Below are positions 49,777 through 56,624 of a stretch of 64,000 bases of DNA, in pieces. The position numbers and the translations under genes are program-made. Position 1 is the stretch's first letter. Each line of letters opens with the position of its first letter. This DNA is from an uncultured Lachnospiraceae bacterium (lineage in GTDB: Bacteria > Bacillota > Clostridia > Lachnospirales > Lachnospiraceae): positions 1 to 64,000 of the forward strand of contig CANCYO010000004.1 of the NCBI GenBank assembly GCA_947382415.1, read 5' to 3'. The notes below the pieces were generated by a model, which was not told the origin of the DNA, did no database searches, and saw nothing but the letters and a program-made list of their open reading frames with translations.

Positions 49777-50394
49777 ATGAGTGAGATGAAGGAGAAGATG
49801 CATACAGGAGAACTGTATCTGCCCGGGGATGAGGAGATTATGCGGGAGCAGGCCGTCTATCAGGATAAACTGTGTGAGTATAATCTAACGAAGCCGTCGG
49901 AGACTCAAAAGAGAGCGGCCATGCTTCAGGAAATGCTGGGCGACTGCGGAGAAGGCGTATATATTGAGGCTCCCTTTTACGCAAATTTCGGCGGTCATCA
50001 CTGCCATTTTGGAAAGATGGTCTACGCCAATTATCATTTGACCTGTGTGGATGACACCCATATTTATGTGGGCGATTATACGATGTTTGGGCCGAATGTG
50101 ACGATTGCCACCGCGGGGCATCCGATATTACCCGAGCTTCGGGAACAGGTTTACCAGTATAATATGCCTGTCCGCATCGGGAGGAACTGCTGGATCGGTG
50201 CGGGGGCGGTGATACTGCCCGGCGTCACTATCGGAGACAATACCGTGATCGGCGCGGGAAGTATCGTGACAAAGGATATTCCGGAGAATGTGGTGGCGGT
50301 GGGGAATCCCTGTAAAGTTCTGCGAAAAATCAATGAACATGATAAAATGTATTATTTTAAAGACCGGGAGATTCCGTGTATTTTTCCAGAGTAA
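49777..50394 (+). CDS. maa: Maltose/galactoside O-acetyltransferase family protein
   Basis: A 205-residue acetyl-CoA-dependent sugar acetyltransferase. The N-terminal helical Mac domain (KMHTGELYLPGDEEI) is followed by hexapeptide repeats (left-handed beta-helix) and the catalytic His in IATAGHP. CWIGAGAVILPGVTIGDN and SIVTKDIPENVVAVGNP are typical. GGAGG lies 9 bases before the ATG. The last 38 bases overlap the 3' end of the convergent dehydrogenase gene. Confidence 0.92.
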   Translation: MSEMKEKMHTGELYLPGDEEIMREQAVYQDKLCEYNLTKPSETQKRAAMLQEMLGDCGEGVYIEAPFYANFGGHHCHFGKMVYANYHLTCVDDTHIYVGDYTMFGPNVTIATAGHPILPELREQVYQYNMPVRIGRNCWIGAGAVILPGVTIGDNTVIGAGSIVTKDIPENVVAVGNPCKVLRKINEHDKMYYFKDREIPCIFPE

Positions 50395-51985
50395 CCCGCA
50401 CTGCTCCGGGGCGGGCGGTGAGTTCGGTGAAGTATTGTTTTACTTTTCCGGCGAGACCGGCTTCGTACAGATCTACGCCGAAAATTTTCTCGTTGGAGAG
50501 CAGTCCGTCAAGCCGGCTCAGATCCTTGGGAGAGCCGTCTAAGCAATAGCCGGACAGCAGGGGAGATATGGTCTCCAGAGCGGGATCGGGACTGGGGGTG
50601 AAGGATTTTCCCTCGTCATCGATGCCCATGAGATAACGAAGCCACCCTGCAAATACCAGAGGGATCAGGGTTAGACCGGAGCTGTCCAGATCCCTGCGTT
50701 TTCCGTAGGCCTTGATGGTCTCGCCGAAACGGACGGAGAGCTTTTGGGAGGTGTCTGTGGCAATGCGCTGGGGGGTATCGGGCATGAAGGGATTGGGAAA
50801 ACGCTCCTGCAGCACGGTGTCCAGAAACGCTTTGGGCTCCATGATTCCCGGATGCACCACCACCGGAAGTCCCTCTCTGTAACCGAGTCCTTCCACCAGT
50901 TTCACCAGGGCAGGATCTTTCATCTCCTCCGCGATGGAGGTGTAGCCCAGAAGACAGCCGAAGATGGCCAGCGCTGTGTGCAGGGGATTGAGGCAGGTGC
51001 AGACCTTCATTTTCTCTACCTTGTCCACTGTTGCCCGGTCCGTAAAGAGAATACCTGCGTGTTCCAGGGGCGGCCTGCCGCCCGGAAAGGAGTCTTCGAT
51101 CACCAGATATTCACATTTTTCAGCGTTCACAAAGGGCGCCACATAGCTCTTTTTGGCAGTGGTAATGGGCGATAAGTCTTCCAGGCCGTCTCCGGAAAGA
51201 AGCTCCTCTACTCTGGGATCGGGTCTGGGGGTGATCTTGTCGATCATGGTCAGGGGGAAGGCAATACGGGACGTATCCCTGACATAGTCCGCAAAGTCTC
51301 TACTCACAAGTCCCGAGCGGCTCCAATTTTCGGCGAAAGCGAGCATGGCTGCCTTGAGCAGATCCCCATTGTGGGAGCAGTTGTCCATACTCACCATGGC
51401 CAGTGGAAAGCCTCCGCACAGAAAGCGGTGATGAAGAAGGGCTGCTACCTTGCCCAGATAGCTTGCAGGACGCTGGGGGCCTGCGGCAAAATCCCCGGCG
51501 ATGGCAGAAAGGATCGCTCCATCCGCAGACGTAGTTGCATAGCCTTTTTCTGTTATGGTGAAGCTTGCAAGCTGCAGGGACGGGCTTGTAAAAATCCCTT
51601 TGAGCCGTAGAAACTGTTCTTCGTTGTCACTGTCCAGAATCAGAGATTCCATAATACTTGCGATCACGGTTTTTTCGATAGAAAAGTCAGGGTTCAGGGT
51701 GGCGAGGATCGTCAGATTGTCATGGGGAAGGCTGGATTTTTCGATGATCTCATAGTCAAAGCCTTCCGCGGTGATGAGACCCGTGTCCATCTTTCCGGCA
51801 TCCAGAAGTTTTTGAACCGCATGAGCCTGATAGGCCTTGAAGAGATTGCCGGGGCCAAAGTGGATCCAGCGGGGATGCCGCAGGGTGTTCTGCCGTACCT
51901 GTTCATAGTCGAAAGCGGGCAGGGTATAGCCTGCTTTCAGATAGGCTTCCCGATTTTTTGTGATTCCTTCCAGTGATAGCTGCAT
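50357..51985 (-). CDS. Mannitol dehydrogenase/fructuronate reductase family protein
   Basis: A 542-residue polyol-specific long-chain dehydrogenase. The NAD-binding motif is IHFGPGNLFKAYQ and the catalytic region is MKVCTCLNPLHTALA. In UxuB and mannitol dehydrogenase the catalytic Lys, Asn and His are spaced K-x4-N-x2-H; here the nearest Lys gives K-x5-N-x2-H, a variant I recall from other Clostridia. Likely reaction: reduction of fructuronate/tagaturonate or a ketose, coupled to NAD. AAGGAGG lies 7 bases before the start. It is alone on the minus strand, without uxuA nearby. Confidence 0.85.
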   Translation of the reverse strand: MQLSLEGITKNREAYLKAGYTLPAFDYEQVRQNTLRHPRWIHFGPGNLFKAYQAHAVQKLLDAGKMDTGLITAEGFDYEIIEKSSLPHDNLTILATLNPDFSIEKTVIASIMESLILDSDNEEQFLRLKGIFTSPSLQLASFTITEKGYATTSADGAILSAIAGDFAAGPQRPASYLGKVAALLHHRFLCGGFPLAMVSMDNCSHNGDLLKAAMLAFAENWSRSGLVSRDFADYVRDTSRIAFPLTMIDKITPRPDPRVEELLSGDGLEDLSPITTAKKSYVAPFVNAEKCEYLVIEDSFPGGRPPLEHAGILFTDRATVDKVEKMKVCTCLNPLHTALAIFGCLLGYTSIAEEMKDPALVKLVEGLGYREGLPVVVHPGIMEPKAFLDTVLQERFPNPFMPDTPQRIATDTSQKLSVRFGETIKAYGKRRDLDSSGLTLIPLVFAGWLRYLMGIDDEGKSFTPSPDPALETISPLLSGYCLDGSPKDLSRLDGLLSNEKIFGVDLYEAGLAGKVKQYFTELTARPGAVRVTLEKYTESPGL

Positions 51986-52085
51986 GGCGCTGCCTCCTTA
52001 TCATACTTATATTTATCAGTATACCCTTGCCGTGGGGGGACTTATACGCAAATTAATCATGCGCAAATAAATCCTCCTCAGCCCT

Positions 52086-52112
52086 TTAGCCCGCCGCAGC
52101 CTGAGCCGATAT
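52086..52112 (+). promoter_or_regulatory. Sigma-28 (SigD)-like promoter of the FliD-like gene
   Basis: GCCGATAT (52105-52112) matches seven of eight bases of the sigma-28 -10 (GCCGATAA). The region 15-16 bases upstream (TTTAG) only partly matches the TAAA -35. Transcription would begin near 52119. No convincing sigma-A promoter is nearby. Confidence 0.5.
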
Positions 52113-52157
52113 AAATAATGGAAGATACGGACACTGGAATAAGATATGAATTCGGCA

Positions 52158-52213
52158 GGGCATGGATGCCCGAAGTCTCAGACAGCCGGAAGGCTGTACT
52201 ACAAGGAGGTTGT
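52158..52213 (+). promoter_or_regulatory. Leader with three GGA-loop hairpins, possible CsrA binding sites
   Basis: Three small hairpins expose GGA: GGGCA-TGGA-TGCCC (52158-52171), ACAGCC-GGAA-GGCTGT (52182-52197) and ACAA-GGAGG-TTGT (52201-52213). The third holds the Shine-Dalgarno sequence and starts ACAAGGA, a CsrA-like motif (ACARGGA). This is the arrangement expected for translational repression by CsrA. Confidence 0.5.
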
Positions 52214-52216
52214 GAT

Positions 52217-53038
52217 ATGAATATTAACACGAGACAGAACTATTCCTTTTTATTTTCATCCATGAATTCATTTGGAGGAAATTCCGGCGGATATTCGGGG
52301 ATGGCCGGTCTGTTCGGTGATTATGCCAGCATCAAGAACGGCAGCTACGGCAAGCTGATGAAGGCGTATTATACCCCGGACAAGAGTGAGGGCACTGATA
52401 AGAGCAGGAAGAGCAATCACAGTAATATTATTGACGAGCTTACGAGGCCTGCCGGCACACTGACCAAGAAGGCTGTGACCAGGGAGGACAAAGCCAGGCT
52501 GAACAAGGTGGAGACTACTGCGGACGCTCTGAAGAATTCCGCGGATGCGCTGGTCACTACAGGCAGCAGATCTGTGTTCCGTGAAAAAGAGATTACCGCC
52601 AAAGATGAGAATGGCGTGGAGTCCACATCCAAAGGCTATGATACCGGCGCAATCTACAATGCGGTGAATAAGTTTGTGACGGATTACAATTCGGTGCTCA
52701 CCTCTGTGAAGGATGCGGACAATGCCAATGTGAACAATCGCAGCGCCAGCATGATGAACAACACCGCCGCCAATGAGAAATCATTGAATAAGATCGGAAT
52801 TTCCATCAATACAGACGGAACTCTGGCGCTGGATAAGGACACGTTCCTGAAATCGGACATGAGCAGTGTGAAGAGCCTCTTTAATGGGAACGGTTCTTAT
52901 GGATATCGCGTTTCCGCACAGGCATCCATGATCGATTATGCGGCCGACAGAGAGGCTTCCAAGACAAACACCTACACCGTAGGAGGCACATACAATACGG
53001 CCTTTAACAGCGGAAATATCTATAACAGCTATTTTTAA
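52217..53038 (+). CDS. FliD-like (flagellar cap C-terminal domain-like) orphan protein
   Basis: A 273-residue protein without signal or membrane helix. The first 75 residues are Gly/Ser/Asn-rich. The C-terminal half resembles the FliD C-terminal domain: AVNKFVTDYNSVLTSV, then NKIGISINTDGTLALDKDTF and VKSLFNGNGSYGYRVSAQAS. FliD caps flagellar filaments and is usually about 450-900 residues; this short form has no other flagellar gene nearby. The ATG at 52217 has a strong AAGGAGGT upstream. A sigma-28-like promoter and a CsrA-type leader precede it, which supports a flagellum-linked or formerly flagellar role. A terminator follows. Confidence 0.6.
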   Translation: MNINTRQNYSFLFSSMNSFGGNSGGYSGMAGLFGDYASIKNGSYGKLMKAYYTPDKSEGTDKSRKSNHSNIIDELTRPAGTLTKKAVTREDKARLNKVETTADALKNSADALVTTGSRSVFREKEITAKDENGVESTSKGYDTGAIYNAVNKFVTDYNSVLTSVKDADNANVNNRSASMMNNTAANEKSLNKIGISINTDGTLALDKDTFLKSDMSSVKSLFNGNGSYGYRVSAQASMIDYAADREASKTNTYTVGGTYNTAFNSGNIYNSYF

Positions 53039-53049
53039 GGCTGTAGCCT

Positions 53050-53108
53050 GGAGCTGTTGCAAAAGTAGAAGTATCATCTACCGGAGCAACAGCTCCTTTA
53101 TTTTGTCC
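53050..53108 (+). terminator. Rho-independent terminator of the FliD-like gene
   Basis: GGAGCTGTTGC (53050-53060) pairs with GCAACAGCTCC (53086-53096), with an inner GTAGA/TCTAC pairing, followed by TTTATTTTG. Confidence 0.8.
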
Positions 53109-53229
53109 TTTTTGAATTTAAGAGGAAAATCAGAGGAGGAAGGAATTTAATGGAAATTTGATAGTAATATGAATGTGTTTGTGGTATTCTGTTAAGGGTA
53201 TCATTGAAGATATATGGAGGAATAAGACA

Positions 53230-53481
53230 ATGTTAGAATTTAAGTATGATACACAATTACTGATCGAGGGCGAGAATCTTGACGAAGATACGATTAATGA
53301 ATATATTACAAATAATTTCAAAGGAGATTGTTTATTGGCAGTTGGAGATGAAGAGATGATTAAAATTCATTTTCATACAAATGAGCCTTGGAAATTGCTT
53401 GAATATTGTGCGTCTTTAGGTGAAATTTATGATATTGTCATTGAAGATATGGATAGGCAGTCACGAGGATTAAAAGGTTAA
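53230..53481 (+). CDS. Stand-alone FakA/DAK-like C-terminal module protein
   Basis: An 83-residue protein resembling one segment of FakA (YloV), the fatty acid/dihydroxyacetone-type kinase: LEFKYDTQLLIEG matches the start of the FakA middle domain, and GDCLLAVGDEEMIKIHFHTN with GEIYDIVIEDM matches its GDSLVVVGDxxxxKVHVHT core. It lacks the kinase domain. GGAGG lies 9 bases before ATG 53230. Function unknown; it may bind a partner kinase or fatty-acid binding protein. Codon use is AT-rich, which suggests transfer. Confidence 0.6.
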   Translation: MLEFKYDTQLLIEGENLDEDTINEYITNNFKGDCLLAVGDEEMIKIHFHTNEPWKLLEYCASLGEIYDIVIEDMDRQSRGLKG

Positions 53482-53572
53482 GTTGAAACAAGCACAAGGG
53501 CATCACCAGAATATGCCACAAAGCAACAAAACGCTTATAAGCATTGTTTTCCAGCCAAGGAGGGCTGATAAA

Positions 53573-53644
53573 ATGGCGGCAGACAGGATACAGATACAGT
53601 TCCAGTCCGGTATCGTCATGGAGCAGGAGATCGGGAATGAGTAA
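53573..53644 (+). CDS. Very short open frame, probable gene remnant
   Basis: A 23-codon frame (MAADRIQIQFQSGIVMEQEI and three more residues) with a good AAGGAGGG site. It looks like the start of a longer phage or element protein cut short. The rest of 53482-53776 holds this, the following inverted repeat and nothing else that I can see. Confidence 0.25.
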   Translation: MAADRIQIQFQSGIVMEQEIGNE

Positions 53645-53691
53645 ACCGGGGCAGGGATGACAACAGCATAAAAAGCGTTGTTCCTGCCGGT

Positions 53692-53746
53692 CTGCGGTAA
53701 GAATAAAATGCCTATCGGGGGGACGGGTGTTTTATTCTTACCGCAG
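53692..53746 (+). repeat. 17-bp perfect inverted repeat
   Basis: CTGCGGTAAGAATAAAA (53692-53708) and TTTTATTCTTACCGCAG (53730-53746) are exact reverse complements with a 21-base G-rich loop. There is no T tail, so it is not a standard terminator. Confidence 0.8.
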
Positions 53747-53776
53747 AAAGAAGAAACGGAATGGAGAGGTGGAAAG

Positions 53777-53899
53777 ATGGATTTTGTAATGGGGTTATTG
53801 GGGAGGTATGTGATGTTTACGGCTGCGGTTTTTGTGGTTGGCGGGGTTATGGGGTGTTTTTTTGACGAAAAGAGAGACGCAGAGGTCCGGGATGGTTAG
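53777..53899 (+). CDS. Single-helix small membrane protein, unknown
   Basis: A 40-residue frame with one hydrophobic helix (YVMFTAAVFVVGGVMGCFF) and a charged C-terminus (DEKRDAEVRDG). GGAGAGGTGG precedes ATG 53777. It lies between the inverted repeat and the second toxin-antitoxin pair. Too short to recognise; the clear ribosome site and sensible topology make it plausible. Confidence 0.4.
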   Translation: MDFVMGLLGRYVMFTAAVFVVGGVMGCFFDEKRDAEVRDG

Positions 53900-54014
53900 A
53901 TAGAAAAGCATTAAAATATACTTTGTAAAAATTTTCTTTTTGTAAGATTAATCGGATGAGTGTTATCGCATTTTATAGCATATAATATAGATGGCAAAAT
54001 ATATTCGGAATTTG

Positions 54015-54043
54015 TTGTTGAGAATAAAGATATATGTTATACT
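54015..54043 (+). promoter_or_regulatory. Promoter of the second toxin-antitoxin operon
   Basis: TTGTTG (54015-54020), 17-base spacer, TATACT (54038-54043). Confidence 0.65.
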
Positions 54044-54071
54044 GTAACTGATCAGAAAGGGTGTGATAAAT

Positions 54072-54236
54072 GTGTTAGCAGCCAAGCCGCAAATAACTGC
54101 AGAAACGTCGGATACTGCAAAATTGGAATTATATAGATTAATTGGTGAAGGCTATAAAGCAATGCAGGAAGGCAGAACCAGTACAATTGAAGAAGTAAGG
54201 GAAAAGCTGGAAAAGAGGAGAAAAGAACGTGGCTAG
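54072..54236 (+). CDS. Short antitoxin of a RelE/ParE-type pair
   Basis: A 54-residue protein started by GTG with AAAGGG upstream. It is helical and charged (LELYRLIGEGYKAMQEGRTS, then TIEEVREKLEKRRKERG), like small antitoxins that sit before ParE/RelE toxins in Clostridia. Its stop overlaps the toxin start by 8 bases. No DNA-binding fold is evident, so autoregulation is uncertain. Confidence 0.7.
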   Translation: MLAAKPQITAETSDTAKLELYRLIGEGYKAMQEGRTSTIEEVREKLEKRRKERG

Positions 54237-54543
54237 GGTGGTATTTACTGAGCCAGCAGAGTATGACCTGCTGGACATAGAATACTATATCTTTGTTGAT
54301 CTTTGTAACCCACAGGCGGCGCAGAGGATATCCGAGGGTATTTTAGGTGCAGCAGGTAAGCTGGCAGAATATCCAGAAGGACACCCGTTAGTAGGAGATG
54401 AATTACTGGGGCGTATGGGGATACGAATAACATACTTTGATAACTACAACATTTTCTATTATTATGATATGCAAAATGACGTGGTGTACATAATCAGAGT
54501 TTTGTATAATAAGGCTGATTGGCAGAACATTCTCAAAAGATAA
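54229..54543 (+). CDS. RelE/ParE family toxin
   Basis: A 104-residue type II toxin starting at GTG 54229 with GAGGAG 8 bases upstream. Family pattern: VVFTEPAEYDLLDIEYYI, a middle strand GIRITYFDNYNIFYYYD and a C-terminal VVYIIRVLYNKADWQNIL. It forms an operon with the preceding short antitoxin and is followed by a terminator. AT-rich codons point to acquisition. Confidence 0.88.
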   Translation: MARVVFTEPAEYDLLDIEYYIFVDLCNPQAAQRISEGILGAAGKLAEYPEGHPLVGDELLGRMGIRITYFDNYNIFYYYDMQNDVVYIIRVLYNKADWQNILKR

Positions 54544-54565
54544 ATTGACAGTAGTTTGAATGATA

Positions 54566-54595
54566 CCCCCAAATTTAAAAGAGTTGGGGGTTTTT
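54566..54595 (+). terminator. Rho-independent terminator of the second toxin-antitoxin operon
   Basis: CCCCCAA (54566-54572) pairs with TTGGGGG (54584-54590), followed by TTTTT. Confidence 0.8.
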
Positions 54596-54689
54596 ACAAT
54601 GTATCATAATTACTTGGCATTAATTGTGTATTTGAATAGCTGATAAAAGGATAAGTTATATACGAAATATGTAAAAAGAGGTGCAGCAT

Positions 54690-55199
54690 ATGTCGATGCC
54701 ATCTAATAATAAAATTGAAGACAGGGCGCTTGGTGCGCTGAGAAATATTATAGATGATCATGCGACAATGGGGCATGAGTTTCATTCCATGGATAAAGAA
54801 ATGAGCTGGGATGGGAGCATTTGGATATATAAAGATGTAAACGGGACTCAGGATAAAAGAAATTATGATGATAAGGTTCCGGTTCAAATTAAAGGACATG
54901 TATATAAAAATAGAAAGTATATAGATGAACAGAAAATTACGTATTCTGTAGATTTGGATGACTTAGAAGCATATTTTCAGGACAGAGGAGTTTTATTTTT
55001 TGAAATTTTTATGTCTGAGGATGGTAAAGACAGGGAAATTTTTTATGTATCCTTATTTCCTACAAAATTGAAAGTATTGATAATATCAAAAAAATCTATT
55101 GACATTATGCAAAAAACCGGTTATAATAACTTTTGTTCGCAGGAATGGCGGAATTGGCAGACGCGCACGGTTCAGGTCCGTGTGGTAGCAATACCATGA
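54690..55199 (+). CDS. DUF4365 domain protein, 3'-truncated at tRNA-Leu
   Basis: The frame encodes a DUF4365 domain (KIEDRALGALRNIIDDHATM, PVQIKGHVYKNRKYIDEQ, LDDLEAYFQDRGVLFFE). DUF4365 proteins are usually several hundred residues and often occur in defence or mobile loci. Here the sequence after about residue 135 runs through the promoter and body of tRNA-Leu before reaching a stop, so the last 25 or so residues are not genuine. The original C-terminal region is lost, probably by deletion or element excision at the tRNA. ATG 54690 has AGAGGT upstream. Function, if any remains, is unknown. Confidence 0.6.
   Translation: MSMPSNNKIEDRALGALRNIIDDHATMGHEFHSMDKEMSWDGSIWIYKDVNGTQDKRNYDDKVPVQIKGHVYKNRKYIDEQKITYSVDLDDLEAYFQDRGVLFFEIFMSEDGKDREIFYVSLFPTKLKVLIISKKSIDIMQKTGYNNFCSQEWRNWQTRTVQVRVVAIP
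55099..55127 (+). promoter_or_regulatory. Consensus sigma-A promoter of tRNA-Leu
   Basis: TTGACA (55099-55104), 17-base spacer, TATAAT (55122-55127): a perfect consensus, ending 11 bases before the mature tRNA. It lies inside the truncated DUF4365 frame. Confidence 0.92.
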
Positions 55200-55222
55200 G
55201 AGTTCAAGTCTCTTTTCCTGCA
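55139..55222 (+). tRNA. tRNA-Leu (anticodon CAG)
   Basis: 84 bases. Acceptor stem GCAGGAA with TTCCTGC and discriminator A; anticodon stem CACGG/CCGTG around loop TTCAGGT (anticodon CAG, reads CUG); long variable arm TGGTA-GCAA-TACCA as expected for a class II tRNA; T arm GAGAG-TTCAAGT-CTCTT. The 3' CCA is not encoded. It is a single tRNA with its own promoter and terminator. Confidence 0.95.
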
Positions 55223-55223
55223 T

Positions 55224-55258
55224 AAAGAGTGTTAGGGTATGCCTGACACTCTTTTTTT
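55224..55258 (+). terminator. Rho-independent terminator of tRNA-Leu
   Basis: AAAGAGTGTTAGG and CCTGACACTCTTT form an 11-13-bp stem with a 5-base loop, followed by a run of T. Confidence 0.88.
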
Positions 55259-55309
55259 AACATAAATCTGATAAACTATATGAGATAGATTTTTATCGGG
55301 AGGATGCCC

Positions 55310-56623
55310 ATGGCTGCAGGTAATATTTCAACGCAACAAAAAAGGGTTTCTGACGGCGTCTGGTATGAGCTGGATCTGTCGGCCATTGTCTACCCGACTT
55401 TGCAGAGACGGGACTTTTCCTCAGTCTATCGTCTGTCGGTGCTGTTGAAGGAGGAAATAGATCCTGCAGTGCTTCAGCGGGCGCTGGACCGGACGCTGCC
55501 GAGGTTCCCGACCTATAAGGCGGCTATCCGTAAGGGGCTGTTCTGGAGGTATCTGGAGCCCAATAACCGGCCGGGGCCCTTTGTGCAGGAGGATGTGAAG
55601 AACCCCTGTCAGCCCATGCCCTTTAAGACAAATCACCGTTATTTGGTGAGGGTCTATTATTACAGAAACCGTATTTCCCTGGAGGTGCATCACAGTCTGG
55701 GGGACGGTACGGGCGGTATGTGCGTACTGCAGACGCTGACGGCGGAGTATCTGCGGCTGCTGGGACATGAGGAGATCGGCAGCGGAGGATTTGTGCTGAA
55801 AATAGACGAGGAGCCTGACAGCGGGGAGCTGGAGGACGCCTATATGAAATATGCCAATGCAAAGGTCTGTCCGCCCAGACTGGAGGAGAAGGCCTATCGG
55901 GTGCGGGGCACCAAGGAGCCCTTCTATACGTTGAACGTGATCGACGGCATCATGTCCACCTCGGAGGTGGTGCAGGCTGCAAAAGGCTATCACGCCACGG
56001 TGACGGAATATCTGAACGCCGCTCTGGTGTACGCCCTGCTCCGAAAGCAGGAGTCGGACAAACCGGCCAGACTGCGCCCGGTGAAGATTGCCATGCCGGT
56101 GAATCTGCGCAGGTTTTTCCCGTCCAAAACATTGAGAAATTTTATTACGATGATTTATCCCGGTGTGGACCCGAGACTTGGAGAGTATACTTTCGAGGAG
56201 ATTGTGACCCATATTCACAATTACATGCGTTATCATTTGAATGAGAAGCTGCTTCGGGGAGATATTACCACCAACGCGGCGACACAGCGCAATCCTTTTA
56301 TCCGGGTGGTGCCATTGTTTATCAAGGATTTTGTTGTGAGGCTGTTTTATACCAAGGTGCAGGATCAGAATTCCTCTGCGGGACTGACCAATATGGGAGC
56401 CCTGCAGGTTCCCGAGAGTATGAAGCCCTACATTGAGCGCTTCGACATCTACATGGGGCAGCCCTTTTCCAGTCGTACCAATTGTGCGGTGGTGAGCTTT
56501 GAGGATATTTTGACTGTAAATTTTGCCAGCAGTATCGTGGAGACGGATGTGGAGCGTTATTTCTTCCGCAGGCTGGTGCAGGACGGAATTCATGTAAAAA
56601 TCGAGAGCAACAGGGAGAGTTGA
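55310..56623 (+). CDS. HHxxxDG acyltransferase (alcohol acetyltransferase/condensation-domain-like)
   Basis: A 437-residue protein of the CoA-dependent acyltransferase superfamily. The catalytic motif is EVHHSLGDGTGG (HHxxxDG) near residue 130. The N-terminal half begins like condensation domains (FSSVYRLSVLLKEEIDPAVL) and the C-terminal half has the bridging region DFVVRLFYTKVQ and PFSSRTNCAVVSFED. Expected chemistry: transfer of an acyl group from CoA to an alcohol or amine. It is followed by a zinc-ribbon membrane protein (1-base gap) and an esterase, forming a tight trio. ATG 55310 has GGGAGG 6 bases upstream. Confidence 0.8.
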   Translation: MAAGNISTQQKRVSDGVWYELDLSAIVYPTLQRRDFSSVYRLSVLLKEEIDPAVLQRALDRTLPRFPTYKAAIRKGLFWRYLEPNNRPGPFVQEDVKNPCQPMPFKTNHRYLVRVYYYRNRISLEVHHSLGDGTGGMCVLQTLTAEYLRLLGHEEIGSGGFVLKIDEEPDSGELEDAYMKYANAKVCPPRLEEKAYRVRGTKEPFYTLNVIDGIMSTSEVVQAAKGYHATVTEYLNAALVYALLRKQESDKPARLRPVKIAMPVNLRRFFPSKTLRNFITMIYPGVDPRLGEYTFEEIVTHIHNYMRYHLNEKLLRGDITTNAATQRNPFIRVVPLFIKDFVVRLFYTKVQDQNSSAGLTNMGALQVPESMKPYIERFDIYMGQPFSSRTNCAVVSFEDILTVNFASSIVETDVERYFFRRLVQDGIHVKIESNRES

Positions 56624-56624
56624 T

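Noticed and set aside
49777..51985. The 38-base overlap of the acetyltransferase and dehydrogenase genes as a regulatory feature
   Set aside because: Short tail-to-tail overlaps are common, and both C-termini look normal.
52120..52216. A c-di-GMP or other riboswitch upstream of the FliD-like gene
   Set aside because: The hairpins are short and separate and do not form a known aptamer core; GGA-loop CsrA sites explain them better.
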